From NCBI RefSeq assembly GCF_001375655.1, contig NZ_CTEN01000002.1, positions 1 to 64,000 on the forward strand: a stretch of DNA of 64,000 bases. Direction: 5' to 3'. Below, piece after piece: positions 34,467-43,357 of the stretch. The notes beneath the pieces were generated by a model. The model saw only the letters and a program-made list of their open reading frames with translations. It ran no database searches and had not been told where the DNA came from. How positions within the stretch are numbered: the stretch's first letter is position 1; each line of letters opens with the position of its first letter. Position numbers and translations under genes: made by a program. The DNA is from Streptococcus varani (GTDB lineage Bacteria; Bacillota; Bacilli; Lactobacillales; Streptococcaceae).

Positions 34467-35918
34467 ATGGAAAAACAAACCATGATGCAGTATTTTGAGT
34501 GGTATCTACCAGCTGATGGGAATCATTGGAAAAAATTAGCTGAAGATGCTGCTCATCTAAAAGAACTTGGCATCACAAAGGTTTGGATGCCACCTGCTTT
34601 TAAAGCAACTGGAAAAAATGATGTTGGCTACGGTGTTTATGACCTCTTTGATTTGGGGGAATTTGACCAAAAAGGCTCAATAGAAACTAAATACGGAACA
34701 AAAGATGATTACTTAGCCGCTATTGAAGCACTCCATAATAACGGGATAGCCAGTATTGCTGATATTGTCTTGAATCACAAGGCTGGTGGAGACTATAAAG
34801 AACGTTTCCATGTTTTACGGATGAATCCTGACAATCGCCAAGAGGCAATTTCAGAAGCATTTGAGATTGAGGGCTACACTGGCTACGATTTCCCTGGTCG
34901 TAAGGATACCTACAATGACTTCAAATGGCATTGGTATCACTTTACTGGCTTAGATTATGATGCCTTACATGATGTGACTGGCATTTACCAAATTACAGGT
35001 GAAAACAAAGGTTGGGCTAATCAAGACCAAGTCGATGCAGAACATGGAAATTATGACTACCTGATGTTTAATGACATTGACTTTAAACATCCTGATGTAG
35101 TTGCAAATATTAAGGATTGGGCAAAGTGGTTCATTGAAACGACCAATATTGCTGGATTTCGTATTGATGCCGCCAAGCATATCGAACACGATTTTATCGA
35201 AGAATTTATTGGATATGTCCGTCAAGAGTTAAAATCAGACCTTTACGCATTTGCAGAATATTGGAAAGACGATAAGGATGCTAATTTAAACTACATTGAA
35301 GAAACTGGCAATCAGATAGACTTGGTGGATGTTCCTTTGCATATGAATTTCTATCAAGCAAGTTTAGCTGGAAATCAGTATGATCTTCAGACGATTTTTG
35401 ATGGCAGTCTAGCAAAAAATAGACCCGAATTCTCAGTAACCTTTGTTGACAACCATGATTCTCAGCGTGGACAAGCTCTAGAATCAACAGTTGAGGAATG
35501 GTTTAAACCCATGGCTTATAGTCTAATTCTCTTACGACAAGAAGGGATTCCGACCATCTTTTATGGTGATTATTACGGCATCTCAGGAGAATTTTCTCAA
35601 GCATCCTTCCAAGATATTCTCGATAAATTGCTCCATATTCGTAAAGAACATGCTTATGGTCTACAAACGGACTATTTTGATCATCCAAACTGTATTGGTT
35701 GGACTTTCTTAGGGGATGATGAACATCCCAAAGGACTAGCAGCAGTGATCAGCAACTCAGACGCAGGCTTTAAAGATATGAGCATGGGAGAGTTAAATGC
35801 TGGAAAAACCTTTATCGATTATCTAGGCAATCATACAGACAAAGTCACTCTTGACGAGAATGGTTGGGGACGATTCCTGGTTCAAGCTGGGTCCGTGTCA
35901 GTATGGATTGAAGAATAA
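34467..35918 (+). CDS. cytoplasmic alpha-amylase (GH13)
   Basis: The 483-residue enzyme hydrolyses alpha-1,4 glucans. There is no signal peptide (MEKQTMMQYFEWYLPADG), marking the cytoplasmic subfamily that degrades internal maltodextrin or glycogen. GH13 regions are DIVLNHKAGGD, GFRIDAAKH (nucleophile Asp near 233), FAEYW (acid/base Glu near 263) and FVDNHDSQ (Asp near 327). Calcium-site segments lie in domain B. The copy-2 palindrome starts 4 bases past the stop. Confidence 0.94.
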   Translation: MEKQTMMQYFEWYLPADGNHWKKLAEDAAHLKELGITKVWMPPAFKATGKNDVGYGVYDLFDLGEFDQKGSIETKYGTKDDYLAAIEALHNNGIASIADIVLNHKAGGDYKERFHVLRMNPDNRQEAISEAFEIEGYTGYDFPGRKDTYNDFKWHWYHFTGLDYDALHDVTGIYQITGENKGWANQDQVDAEHGNYDYLMFNDIDFKHPDVVANIKDWAKWFIETTNIAGFRIDAAKHIEHDFIEEFIGYVRQELKSDLYAFAEYWKDDKDANLNYIEETGNQIDLVDVPLHMNFYQASLAGNQYDLQTIFDGSLAKNRPEFSVTFVDNHDSQRGQALESTVEEWFKPMAYSLILLRQEGIPTIFYGDYYGISGEFSQASFQDILDKLLHIRKEHAYGLQTDYFDHPNCIGWTFLGDDEHPKGLAAVISNSDAGFKDMSMGELNAGKTFIDYLGNHTDKVTLDENGWGRFLVQAGSVSVWIEE

Positions 35919-35921
35919 AAG

Positions 35922-35957
35922 AATAAGTTTACATAATATTTATTATGTAAACTTATT
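35922..35957. repeat. AT-rich palindrome, copy 2 of 4
   Basis: AATAAGTTTACATAA (35922-35936), a 6-nt spacer and the perfect 15-bp complement (35943-35957). It lies between the amylase stop and the next gene. Confidence 0.9.
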
Positions 35958-35972
35958 TATGAAAGAGAAAAA

Positions 35973-36482
35973 ATGATTATTTGGATAAACGGTGCCTTTG
36001 GAGCCGGAAAATCAACTGTGGCATGTCTTTTACATCAGAAACTCCCAAATTCTATCTTATATGACCCTGAATTATTGGGAGATTTTTTACAGGCAATCCT
36101 TCCAAAGTCAGGGGTCCCAGAAGACTTTCAGGATAATCTGCCCTGGAGACAGGCGACCATTCAGATTATCCGTGATTTAGTGCATCGGACAAACAAAACG
36201 ATTATCGTACCTATGACAATCTATAAAAAGGAATATTATCAAGAAATCATCGAACAAGGCCTCGCAGAGGACATCCAGGTGCAACATATTATTCTGATGG
36301 CTGCTAAAGATACCATATTAGATAGATTGGATAAACGTAGTTTAGAGGACAATACCTGGGCAAGAAATCATTTGGAGAGTTGTTTGCAGGCGTTTGAAAA
36401 TGACATACCTGGACAAAAGATTCGAACGGATAAGAAGTCTCCTGAAGAGATTGTAACAGAAATACTGAAGAACAAAATTTGA
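35973..36482 (+). CDS. P-loop ATPase/kinase, TmrB-like
   Basis: The 169-residue protein starts with a Walker A motif MIIWINGAFGAGKST and continues YDPELLGDFLQAILP, closely resembling the tunicamycin-resistance ATPase TmrB and related nucleoside-kinase-like proteins. A lid-type segment DRLDKRSLEDNTWARNHLESC follows. Whether it gives drug resistance or phosphorylates a small metabolite is unknown. AAAGAGAAAA precedes the ATG. Confidence 0.78.
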   Translation: MIIWINGAFGAGKSTVACLLHQKLPNSILYDPELLGDFLQAILPKSGVPEDFQDNLPWRQATIQIIRDLVHRTNKTIIVPMTIYKKEYYQEIIEQGLAEDIQVQHIILMAAKDTILDRLDKRSLEDNTWARNHLESCLQAFENDIPGQKIRTDKKSPEEIVTEILKNKI

Positions 36483-36495
36483 ATCCTAAGCGTAT

Positions 36496-36541
36496 AGCCT
36501 CTTAACAGTTGGTTTGTTATGAAAAAGAGGCTGTATTTTTT
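36496..36541 (+). terminator. terminator after the TmrB-like gene
   Basis: AGCCTCTT (36496-36503) pairs with AAGAGGCT (36525-36532), followed by GTATTTTTTCT. Confidence 0.8.
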
Positions 36542-36548
36542 CTATATC

Positions 36549-36579
36549 ATCTTTCCGAAAAACTATAATTTTCTTGAAA
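36549..36579 (+). other. dif: dif_SL-like chromosome dimer resolution site
   Basis: The 31-bp sequence with core CTTTCCGAAAAACTATAA followed by TTTTCTTGAAA matches my recollection of the streptococcal/lactococcal dif_SL site, the target of XerS. It lies 54 bases upstream of the xerS start, as in other streptococci. Gene direction in the window changes here. Confidence 0.88.
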
Positions 36580-36602
36580 TACATATGAACTTGTGATATA
36601 CT
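36574..36602 (+). promoter_or_regulatory. xerS promoter overlapping dif
   Basis: TTGAAA (36574-36579), a 17-nt spacer and TATACT (36597-36602) with TGA before it. The -35 hexamer is also the right end of the dif site, so XerS bound at dif could repress its own gene. Confidence 0.7.
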
Positions 36603-36632
36603 ACTATTACAGAAAGATTGGGAGAAAAGATT

Positions 36633-37703
36633 ATGCGACGTGAATTGCTCTTAGAAAAAATTGAAGAACTAAAAGGAATTATGCCCTGGTTTGTTCTGGA
36701 ATATTACCAGTCAAAACTAACCGTTCCATATAGCTTTACGACACTCTACGAATATCTCAAGGAATACAGACGTTTTTTTGAGTGGTTACTGGATGCTGAT
36801 ATTTCAAATGCTGTACAAATCGCCGATATTGACTTGAATAGTTTAGAAAACCTCAGCAAGAAAGATCTGGAAACTTTTATTCTTTATCTACGGGAACGAC
36901 CATCTCTCAATACCTATTCGACCAAGCAAGGGGTATCGCAGACCACTATCAACCGGACTTTGTCAGCACTCTCTAGCCTTTTCAAATATTTGACCGAAGA
37001 AGTTGAGGATAAAAATGGTGAGCCCTACTTCTATCGCAATGTCATGAAGAAGGTTGCTACCAAGAAAAAGAAAGAAACCTTGGCTTCACGAGCTGAAAAT
37101 ATCAAGCAGAAACTCTTTTTAGGCGATGAAACCATGGAATTTCTGGACTATGTGGATAGAGAATATGAAATCAAATTGTCTAACCGAGCCAAATCATCTT
37201 TCCGAAAAAATAAGGAACGTGACTTAGCGCTCATCGCCTTACTATTGGCTTCAGGTGTCCGTTTGTCTGAAGCAGTCAATCTGGATGTGAAAGACCTCAA
37301 TCTCAAGATGATGGTCATTGACGTCACTCGCAAGGGTGGAAAAAGAGACTCAGTCAATGTGGCTGGTTTTGCGAAACCCTATTTAGAACAATACCTCCAA
37401 ATCCGTAAAGCCCGTTACAAGGCAGAAAAACAGGATCTTGCTCTCTTTTTAACCGAATACCGCGGTATTCCCAACCGTATCGATGCTTCTAGTGTCGAAA
37501 AGATGGTCGGAAAATACTCCCAAGACTTCAAAATCCGCGTGACTCCCCACAAACTTCGTCATACCCTGGCTACCAGACTCTATGATGCTACTAAATCACA
37601 AGTCTTGGTCAGCCATCAACTGGGACACGCTTCTACCCAAGTAACGGACCTCTATACGCATATCGTCAATGACGAACAAAAAAATGCACTGGATAAATTA
37701 TAA
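36633..37703 (+). CDS. xerS: tyrosine recombinase XerS
   Basis: The 356-residue recombinase resolves chromosome dimers at dif in streptococci, acting alone rather than as XerC/XerD. The start at 36633 ([18 protein letters not shown]) gives the usual length and follows GGGAGAAAAG. The catalytic residues are R in [14 protein letters not shown], then [12 protein letters not shown] and [14 protein letters not shown] with the nucleophilic Tyr. dif lies just upstream. Confidence 0.96.
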   Translation: MRRELLLEKIEELKGIMPWFVLEYYQSKLTVPYSFTTLYEYLKEYRRFFEWLLDADISNAVQIADIDLNSLENLSKKDLETFILYLRERPSLNTYSTKQGVSQTTINRTLSALSSLFKYLTEEVEDKNGEPYFYRNVMKKVATKKKKETLASRAENIKQKLFLGDETMEFLDYVDREYEIKLSNRAKSSFRKNKERDLALIALLLASGVRLSEAVNLDVKDLNLKMMVIDVTRKGGKRDSVNVAGFAKPYLEQYLQIRKARYKAEKQDLALFLTEYRGIPNRIDASSVEKMVGKYSQDFKIRVTPHKLRHTLATRLYDATKSQVLVSHQLGHASTQVTDLYTHIVNDEQKNALDKL

Positions 37704-37728
37704 TTTACATAATATATTTTACGTAAAT
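37703..37728. repeat. AT-rich palindrome, copy 3 of 4
   Basis: ATTTACATAA (37703-37712), a 6-nt spacer and TTACGTAAAT (37719-37728), with one mismatched pair. It begins on the last base of the xerS stop codon. Confidence 0.75.
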
Positions 37729-37740
37729 GAAATATAAAAA

Positions 37741-37776
37741 CAAAACCTAGAAAGCTGATGCTGACTAGGTTTTGTG
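37741..37776. terminator. bidirectional terminator between xerS and the ATP-grasp gene
   Basis: CAAAACCTAG (37741-37750) pairs with CTAGGTTTTG (37765-37774); AAGC/GCTG extends it inside. The two convergent genes share it. Confidence 0.85.
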
Positions 37777-38946
37777 CTATTTTGCTTCTTTTTCGCAAAT
37801 ATAGTTGATCATCTCTTTTACTGTTTTTTCATCGCTTGCTGTCAGCATGTAGAGAGTATCCCCTTGTAGGGCTGCAAAAGCTTCAGGCATGCGTTTGACG
37901 GTCTTCAGCTTGTCTCCGTATGTCTCACGAATTTCGTCTTCTGTGTGAACATAAGTGAGTTTGTCACGACGAGTTGTTGCCAAACAGAACTGGGGCTCAA
38001 ATGGACGCTCAGCCACTCCTTCTCCAACGACGACACTTGCATAATCGCTGTAAAGATCGATGGAGTGGGCAAAATTATAGACATCGATCGTGAAGCCGCC
38101 CGCCGGACGGTTATTGTACTCCAGAGCGATATAGTCTTTTTTATCACGGAAAAACTCAATGTGGAAGAAACGTTCTTTCATACCAAAGGCCTTGATAATC
38201 GCTCTACCATATTCCTGTAGTTTTGGATCAATCTTATCTAGGACATAGTAAGCATTGTCGCGGTTATGAGTCAGTAACTCTAATGGAGCATAGCGGTAAT
38301 TAAAGCTGGTTTCAAAGACAACATTGCCTTGGCTATCCACTAGTCCATCATAGGTACAGACCTGTTTTGAAGCAACAAATTGCTCAAAGAAATAAACCGT
38401 TTCACCATCCCAATTTTCCTTGAAATGGTCCAAATCTTTTTGGTTGGATAATTTATAGGTCGCTGCAGCACCAACACCATTGTCTGGCTTAGCAATCATC
38501 GGAAAACCGATTTCTTTCACAGCCTTAGCCATGTGTTTTTCATTCTTAACCACCTGACCTGGAACGACTGGAACGCCCGCTTTTTTGAAATATTTCTTCA
38601 TTTCAGACTTGAATTTTGTCTTTTTCAATTCAGATGGTTTGGCACCAAATATATCAAACTGTTTACGTAGCTCAGCATCCATTTCCAACCAGTGCTCATT
38701 ATGGGATTCAATCCGATCGATTGGTCCATGTTTGTAGAACAAGAAAGCAACTGCACGTTTGACTTCGTCCAGATTTTCCAAATCTTCAACTTTGAAGTAC
38801 TCGGTTAGAGCATTTTGTAAATCTTTTCCAAGCTGATCATAAGGTTCTTGGCCAATTCCAAGAACCTTGATGCCTTTCTTTGCTAGTTCAATCGTAAATT
38901 GTTGGAAATTTTCCGGATAAAAGGGAGAAATTACAAGATAGTTCAT
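37777..38946 (-). CDS. ATP-grasp domain protein (ligase-like)
   Basis: The 389-residue protein has a pre-ATP-grasp Rossmann-like domain (MNYLVISPFYPENFQQFTIELA) and an ATP-grasp fold (about 115-300) with FPMIAKPDNGVGAAATYKL for nucleotide binding, VYFFEQFV, and the metal-binding FFHIEFFRDKKDYIALEYNNRPAGGF. Such enzymes join a carboxylate to an amine or thiol through an acyl phosphate. Two esterase genes lie upstream on the same strand with gaps of 12 and 15 bases, so the three probably form one pathway. The substrate is unknown. Confidence 0.85.
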   Translation of the reverse strand: MNYLVISPFYPENFQQFTIELAKKGIKVLGIGQEPYDQLGKDLQNALTEYFKVEDLENLDEVKRAVAFLFYKHGPIDRIESHNEHWLEMDAELRKQFDIFGAKPSELKKTKFKSEMKKYFKKAGVPVVPGQVVKNEKHMAKAVKEIGFPMIAKPDNGVGAAATYKLSNQKDLDHFKENWDGETVYFFEQFVASKQVCTYDGLVDSQGNVVFETSFNYRYAPLELLTHNRDNAYYVLDKIDPKLQEYGRAIIKAFGMKERFFHIEFFRDKKDYIALEYNNRPAGGFTIDVYNFAHSIDLYSDYASVVVGEGVAERPFEPQFCLATTRRDKLTYVHTEDEIRETYGDKLKTVKRMPEAFAALQGDTLYMLTASDEKTVKEMINYICEKEAK

Positions 38947-38958
38947 AGTTTTACCTTT

Positions 38959-39705
38959 CTATAAATTCATCTGCTCAAGGAAGAATGGCATTTGTTGACG
39001 CCACCATACCCAATCGTGGGCTACATCAGCGCCCCATTCATCAAACCAAGCAGGGATGTTTTTCTCTTCAAAAGCATGTTTGAGAGTGTAGAAACTTGGC
39101 AATCCATCCTGTTCCCAGTCACCCAAACCGGTACAAACAATAATATCCCCTTGACGATAGCGGTCGATAAACCAACCGTCATTTTGATTCCAGATATAAT
39201 CCGCAGGAGAATTTTGGTAAACCAGAGAATCGTTATCATAATCTTGACTGTTATCAAAGAAACGAGCATCGTAGATACCTGAGAGAGCAATAACCTTAGT
39301 GAAGACATCTGGATGCTGCAAGAAGAAATTCAGAGCATGATAGGCCCCCATCGAACAACCTGTCGCCATCATACCATCAAACCAGTTGGTTTTATGCTTG
39401 ATAAAAGGAATCGCTTCATTGATAATGTACTGCTCATAGGCTTGATGGGCCAAGGCACGGTCGTGCATCGGTTTCCAATCGGCCAACCAACTTTCCTTAT
39501 CAATACTGGTTACAGTGAAAAACTGGATTTTTCCAGCCTCGACCAAGTCTTTACAAGCTTCAACCATGCCAAAATCAGCATATTCGCTATAAGATCCCCC
39601 TGAAGAGGCAAAAACAACTACGGGAATACCCGCGTGTCCATAACGGTTCATATTCATTTCACGACCAAGATGACCTGACCAGTGGCTTAAAAATTCTACA
39701 TGCAT
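38959..39705 (-). CDS. alpha/beta-hydrolase esterase (COG4947-like)
   Basis: The 248-residue hydrolase has the nucleophile elbow GCSMG (Ser near residue 117) and a C-terminal His in GADVAHDWVWWRQQMPFFL; the acid is probably in GLGDWEQDGL. No signal peptide is present, so it is cytosolic. Enzymes of this type cleave short acyl esters. It is the middle gene of the esterase/esterase/ATP-grasp unit. GGAGAAAATG precedes the start. Confidence 0.85.
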   Translation of the reverse strand: MHVEFLSHWSGHLGREMNMNRYGHAGIPVVVFASSGGSYSEYADFGMVEACKDLVEAGKIQFFTVTSIDKESWLADWKPMHDRALAHQAYEQYIINEAIPFIKHKTNWFDGMMATGCSMGAYHALNFFLQHPDVFTKVIALSGIYDARFFDNSQDYDNDSLVYQNSPADYIWNQNDGWFIDRYRQGDIIVCTGLGDWEQDGLPSFYTLKHAFEEKNIPAWFDEWGADVAHDWVWWRQQMPFFLEQMNL

Positions 39706-39720
39706 TTTTTCATTTTCTCC

Positions 39721-40545
39721 TTACCATTTTTCACTTAAAAATCGTAGGCAGTCCGGTAACTGAGCTGCCCATGCTTCCTCGTTATGAGGTGCACCTGAGG
39801 CGATTTTTAAAACAATATTGTCTAAATTTACTCCTCCTGCTATTAGTTGACGATAGTAGGAAAGAGAGGAGTCAATATAGGCTTGTTTGATATTCCCTGC
39901 CATGAGGGTTTTATCTGTATCATCTGCTTCTTCTGTACCAACATAAATATAGACGCGTTGGTCAGAATCTAGTTTTTTCCGTTCCATATAACGATTAAAA
40001 GCTTCCTGATGCAACCAGTTAGCCGATGAGAAGACACCTAAACAGCCGATTTGGTCCTGATAGGCCAAACCCATGAACTGGGTGATATTTCCGCCCAGCG
40101 AGGAGCCAATCATAGCTGTATGGGCCTTATCCGACTTGGTTCGGTATTCTTTATCAATAAAGGGTTTGACCACTTCCATGACAAATTCTCCGTACTCGAT
40201 TCCTTTACCGCCAAACTGCATACCTGGAATCCCGAACTCTTGGTATTTCCAAGCCGCGTATTCATTCATACGATTTGGTCCGTCATTATCAATGGTCACC
40301 ACAATCATCTTGTTAATGTCTGGGTTGCGTTTGATGGCCGGGATCAGCTTCCAAGAGTGACCTGAAAAGGACTCCTTACTATAGAGAATATTTTGCCCGT
40401 CATGAAAATAAAGGACTGGATAGCTTTGCTCTCTATCCTCCTGATAGTTTTTAGGCAGAAGAACCCGCACCCGGCGTTTATGATTGGTATAAGGAACATG
40501 GAGTTCATGTGTCCGCATTTCTAAATAAAAATAGGCTTTGTTCAT
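39721..40545 (-). CDS. alpha/beta-hydrolase esterase (EstA / enterochelin-esterase-like)
   Basis: The 274-residue hydrolase of the esterase D/enterochelin-esterase type has the nucleophile in MIGSSLGGNITQF (near residue 148), an Asp in YIYVGTEEADDTDKTL and a His in SGAPHNEEAWAAQLPD. A pneumococcal homologue is described as esterase EstA. It is cytosolic and first in the operon; a near-perfect CodY box lies about 50 bases upstream of the start, suggesting repression in rich amino-acid conditions. Confidence 0.85.
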   Translation of the reverse strand: MNKAYFYLEMRTHELHVPYTNHKRRVRVLLPKNYQEDREQSYPVLYFHDGQNILYSKESFSGHSWKLIPAIKRNPDINKMIVVTIDNDGPNRMNEYAAWKYQEFGIPGMQFGGKGIEYGEFVMEVVKPFIDKEYRTKSDKAHTAMIGSSLGGNITQFMGLAYQDQIGCLGVFSSANWLHQEAFNRYMERKKLDSDQRVYIYVGTEEADDTDKTLMAGNIKQAYIDSSLSYYRQLIAGGVNLDNIVLKIASGAPHNEEAWAAQLPDCLRFLSEKW

Positions 40546-40595
40546 TCTCTACTCTTTCGCATTCATTTTACAGTATTATATCATAGTTTTCGGGA

Positions 40596-40610
40596 AATAT
40601 TCTGAAAATT
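40596..40610 (-). promoter_or_regulatory. CodY box upstream of the esterase/ATP-grasp operon
   Basis: AATATTCTGAAAATT matches the CodY consensus (AATTTTCWGAAAATT) at 14 of 15 positions. On the minus strand a TATAAT (near 40575-40580) follows it, so bound CodY would cover the -35 region. Confidence 0.65.
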
Positions 40611-40667
40611 TTGCATTTTCCAAAAAACATTCGGAATTAACGAATGAACGAATGAATATTCTAGAAA

Positions 40668-40691
40668 AAGACCACCTCCAGTGAGATGATC
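40668..40691 (-). terminator. terminator after the 143-residue protein gene
   Basis: On the minus strand GATCATCTC pairs with GAGGTGGTC (two G-U pairs) around ACTG, followed by TTTTTC. Confidence 0.8.
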
Positions 40692-40695
40692 CTGA

Positions 40696-41127
40696 TTAGT
40701 CTGAAATATGAGATAAGAAAGTTTCCAAATCTCTGATGGCTGTAGCCAGAAAGGTTTGATCACTCGCCATTTCAAACCGAAGTGATGAGAAAGCAGAGAG
40801 GTGTTCTTGGTAGGTACCAAGTAAAATCAAGTTACCTCCCCTTTCCATCAAAATCTGAAAAATAAGTTCTTCATCATAGTCTGCTTTATAACTAGATTGA
40901 CCAGACAATGTTTTATAACAAGTTTGTATATCAGCAAGAAAATTTTCTAACAAATAAGTTGAAAGGAATAATTTACCACCATTTATTTGATAAACTCCTG
41001 TTTTCTGATAAAGATTTGCTTCAATTGAGATTCCACCATCTGCTGAGTAACCCATCGAAAGCGGCCAACCTTTTAGACAAAAATATTCTTCGTCATAGCC
41101 CTTCAGTCTGAAAATAACTTCTTCCAT
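40696..41127 (-). CDS. uncharacterised 143-residue cytosolic protein (WapI/Imm-like?)
   Basis: I do not recognise this protein with confidence. It is acidic, has no signal or membrane segment, and its alternating beta pattern (EEVIFRLKGYDEEYFCLKGW, GNLILLGTYQEHLSAFSSLRF) with a C-terminal helix recalls WapI-type immunity proteins, though no toxin gene is nearby. It starts 1 base after the trmFO stop and is followed by its own terminator, so it is the last gene of the trmFO transcript. Confidence 0.7.
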   Translation of the reverse strand: MEEVIFRLKGYDEEYFCLKGWPLSMGYSADGGISIEANLYQKTGVYQINGGKLFLSTYLLENFLADIQTCYKTLSGQSSYKADYDEELIFQILMERGGNLILLGTYQEHLSAFSSLRFEMASDQTFLATAIRDLETFLSHISD

Positions 41128-41128
41128 C

Positions 41129-42478
41129 TTAGACTCCTAATAGTGGCTCCAAATCGTTCAACGCTCGTTCCGCAATGGCTTCGTAGCGGAGCTTCTTGTC
41201 ACGGATACGTGGGCCTTCTAGTTCCTGGATGATTCCAAAGTTGACATTCATCGGTTGGAAATGCTTGCTCTCTGTGTGAGTAATGTAATAAGGCAGACTG
41301 CCAATGGCTGTCGTGCGTGGGAAGACGACTGCTTCTTCTCCTTTAAAGAGACGAGCAGCATTGATACCGGCAACCATTCCTGCAGCGGCTGATTCCACAT
41401 AGCCTTCAACTCCTGTCATTTGACCAGCAAAGAAAAGATTTGGATTGCTACGGGATTGGAAAGTCTGTGTCAGCAAGTTCGGCGAATCCATATAGGAATT
41501 CCGGTGCATCACACCATAGCGGACGAATTCTGCGTTCTCTAGGCCTGGAATCATTTGGAAAACACGTTTCTGCTCGCCCCATTTGAGGTGGGTCTGGAAA
41601 CCAACCATATTGTAGAGGCTCCCTGCTGCATTGTCTTGGCGAAGCTGAACAACGGCATAGGGTGTTTTAAATTCCCCATCACGCGGTCCAGTATAGTCAT
41701 CTGGATATTCCAAGCCAACTGGTTTCATAGGGCCATAGAGCATGGTTTTGATGCCACGTTTTGCCATTACCTCAATGGGCATACAAGCCTCAAAGTATTT
41801 TTCCTTTTCAAAAGAATTGAGCGGTGCTTCTTCTGCCGTTGTCAAGGCTTCGTGGAAAGCCATGAACTCTTCCTTGGTCATAGGACAGTTGAAATAGGCT
41901 GCTTCTCCCTTGTCATAGCGAGATTTTAGGTAAACCTTATCCATGTTGATAGTGGACTTATCGATGATTGGTGCTGCTGCATCGTAGAAATAAAAACCAT
42001 CACCACCGTTAAGCGCGTGAATCTTTTCAGCCAAGCTATCAGAAGTCAGCGGACCAGTTGCAATAATGGTAATGGCATCCTCTGGAATATCTGTGATTTC
42101 ACCACGAATGACTTCAATCAGCGGATGAGCATGTAATTCAGCAGTGACTGCTTCCGCATAACCTTCACGGTCAACAGCCATAGCTCCACCTGCAGGTACA
42201 CGGTGTTCTTCACCATTGCGCAAAATGATAGAATCAAGACGACGCATCTCTTCCTTAAGGAGACCGACCGCATTGGTAAGGCTATCGCCACGAAAAGAAT
42301 TGGAACAAACCAACTCTGCAAAATTGTCTGTCTTGTGCTGTGGAGTGGGTTTGACACCACGCATCTCGTACAATTTTACGGGAATACCGCGTTTGGCAAT
42401 TTGATATGCAGCCTCAGAACCGGCTAAACCAGCTCCGATAACATTGATATGTTCAGCTTTTTTGATGGATTGAGACAA
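41129..42478 (-). CDS. trmFO: methylenetetrahydrofolate-tRNA-(uracil-5-)-methyltransferase TrmFO
   Basis: The flavoprotein makes ribothymidine at U54 of tRNA using methylenetetrahydrofolate and FADH2. The FAD motif [21 protein letters not shown] is near the N-terminus, followed by [23 protein letters not shown] and the C-terminal [16 protein letters not shown]. Start choice: a TTG at 42478 (LSQSIKK) gives 449 residues, matching streptococcal homologues, with GAGG nearby. A TTG at 42529 would add 17 residues and follows AGAAAGG. The first is preferred. Confidence 0.94.
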   Translation of the reverse strand: MSQSIKKAEHINVIGAGLAGSEAAYQIAKRGIPVKLYEMRGVKPTPQHKTDNFAELVCSNSFRGDSLTNAVGLLKEEMRRLDSIILRNGEEHRVPAGGAMAVDREGYAEAVTAELHAHPLIEVIRGEITDIPEDAITIIATGPLTSDSLAEKIHALNGGDGFYFYDAAAPIIDKSTINMDKVYLKSRYDKGEAAYFNCPMTKEEFMAFHEALTTAEEAPLNSFEKEKYFEACMPIEVMAKRGIKTMLYGPMKPVGLEYPDDYTGPRDGEFKTPYAVVQLRQDNAAGSLYNMVGFQTHLKWGEQKRVFQMIPGLENAEFVRYGVMHRNSYMDSPNLLTQTFQSRSNPNLFFAGQMTGVEGYVESAAAGMVAGINAARLFKGEEAVVFPRTTAIGSLPYYITHTESKHFQPMNVNFGIIQELEGPRIRDKKLRYEAIAERALNDLEPLLGV

Positions 42479-42567
42479 GATACTAATACCTCTAGTCAGA
42501 TAACTGACTACTGTTTGGGAATTCCCCAAAACAGAACCTTTCTATTTTCATACTGGACTATTATACC

Positions 42568-42595
42568 AAAAAAAGCCCCACAGTTCGAGTGAGAC
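42568..42595 (-). terminator. terminator after the lipoprotein gene
   Basis: On the minus strand GTCTCAC pairs with GTGGGGC (two G-U pairs) around a 7-nt loop, followed by TTTTTTT. Confidence 0.75.
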
Positions 42596-42625
42596 AGTTT
42601 TCGAGAAGAAATATTTTGTTTTTCC

Positions 42626-43279
42626 TTAGTTAAGATTGTTGAAAAAATCCGCAACATCAACAACTTCTTGTAAATCTGCGACTGAAAAGGATGCTTGGAT
42701 TTTATCAGCCTTCATCCAAACTAATGCTACCATGGTCGTCTCACTTACGACTCTCTCATCTTCCTCAATTCGCATTGTAAGAGCTACTTGGTAGCTATCA
42801 TCATAGGTTCCTTCAGGATCTTTTTCCGAATTCTTCTCCTTAAAAATCCCAAGTTGGGTCACTTTTGAAGTTCCACTACCTACTGACTTGGCCTTTTCAA
42901 CAATTGTCTGAAACATTTCTTGTTCATCAGGTGCCAGCTCCATATTTAATTTTAGATTTTTTACTTCAGCCAGGCGTTTGTCCGCTTCAGTTTGATCAAA
43001 ATTAGCAAAATCATAATTAGATGTAAGGTGAACATACCGTTCGATTGTTTTCATTACAGACAAATCATTTTCTGCACCATTAAATAAAAAAGTTGTCTTA
43101 TCCAATTGATTTGACTGCATCGGTGGATATTTTAAACTAGTGGTTTTCCCCGTATCCGTGTCCTTTTTTTGAGTAGATAAAGATGGTGCTTTTTCTGCTT
43201 CTTTCGTTGACGTATTTGCACAAGCCACTAAAACAGGAATAAGTAAGGTAAGGCTAAGAAGTTGATATCGTTTTTTCAT
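42626..43279 (-). CDS. lipoprotein of unknown function
   Basis: The 217-residue protein has a signal peptide with lipobox LVACA, placing the lipidated cysteine near residue 20. A Thr/Lys/Asp-rich linker leads to a soluble domain (about 60-217) with alternating helices and strands (MKTIERYVHLTSNYDFANFD, SYQVALTMRIEEDERVVSETTMVALVW). No family is recognised. AGGAGAATAG precedes the ATG. It has its own terminator. Confidence 0.83.
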   Translation of the reverse strand: MKKRYQLLSLTLLIPVLVACANTSTKEAEKAPSLSTQKKDTDTGKTTSLKYPPMQSNQLDKTTFLFNGAENDLSVMKTIERYVHLTSNYDFANFDQTEADKRLAEVKNLKLNMELAPDEQEMFQTIVEKAKSVGSGTSKVTQLGIFKEKNSEKDPEGTYDDSYQVALTMRIEEDERVVSETTMVALVWMKADKIQASFSVADLQEVVDVADFFNNLN

Positions 43280-43357
43280 TCTATTCTCCTAATTGAGTAA
43301 ATCTAGTCAGCGGCAGCTTGAAATATAAGTGACATATATTTTTTAGAATCCTTATTT

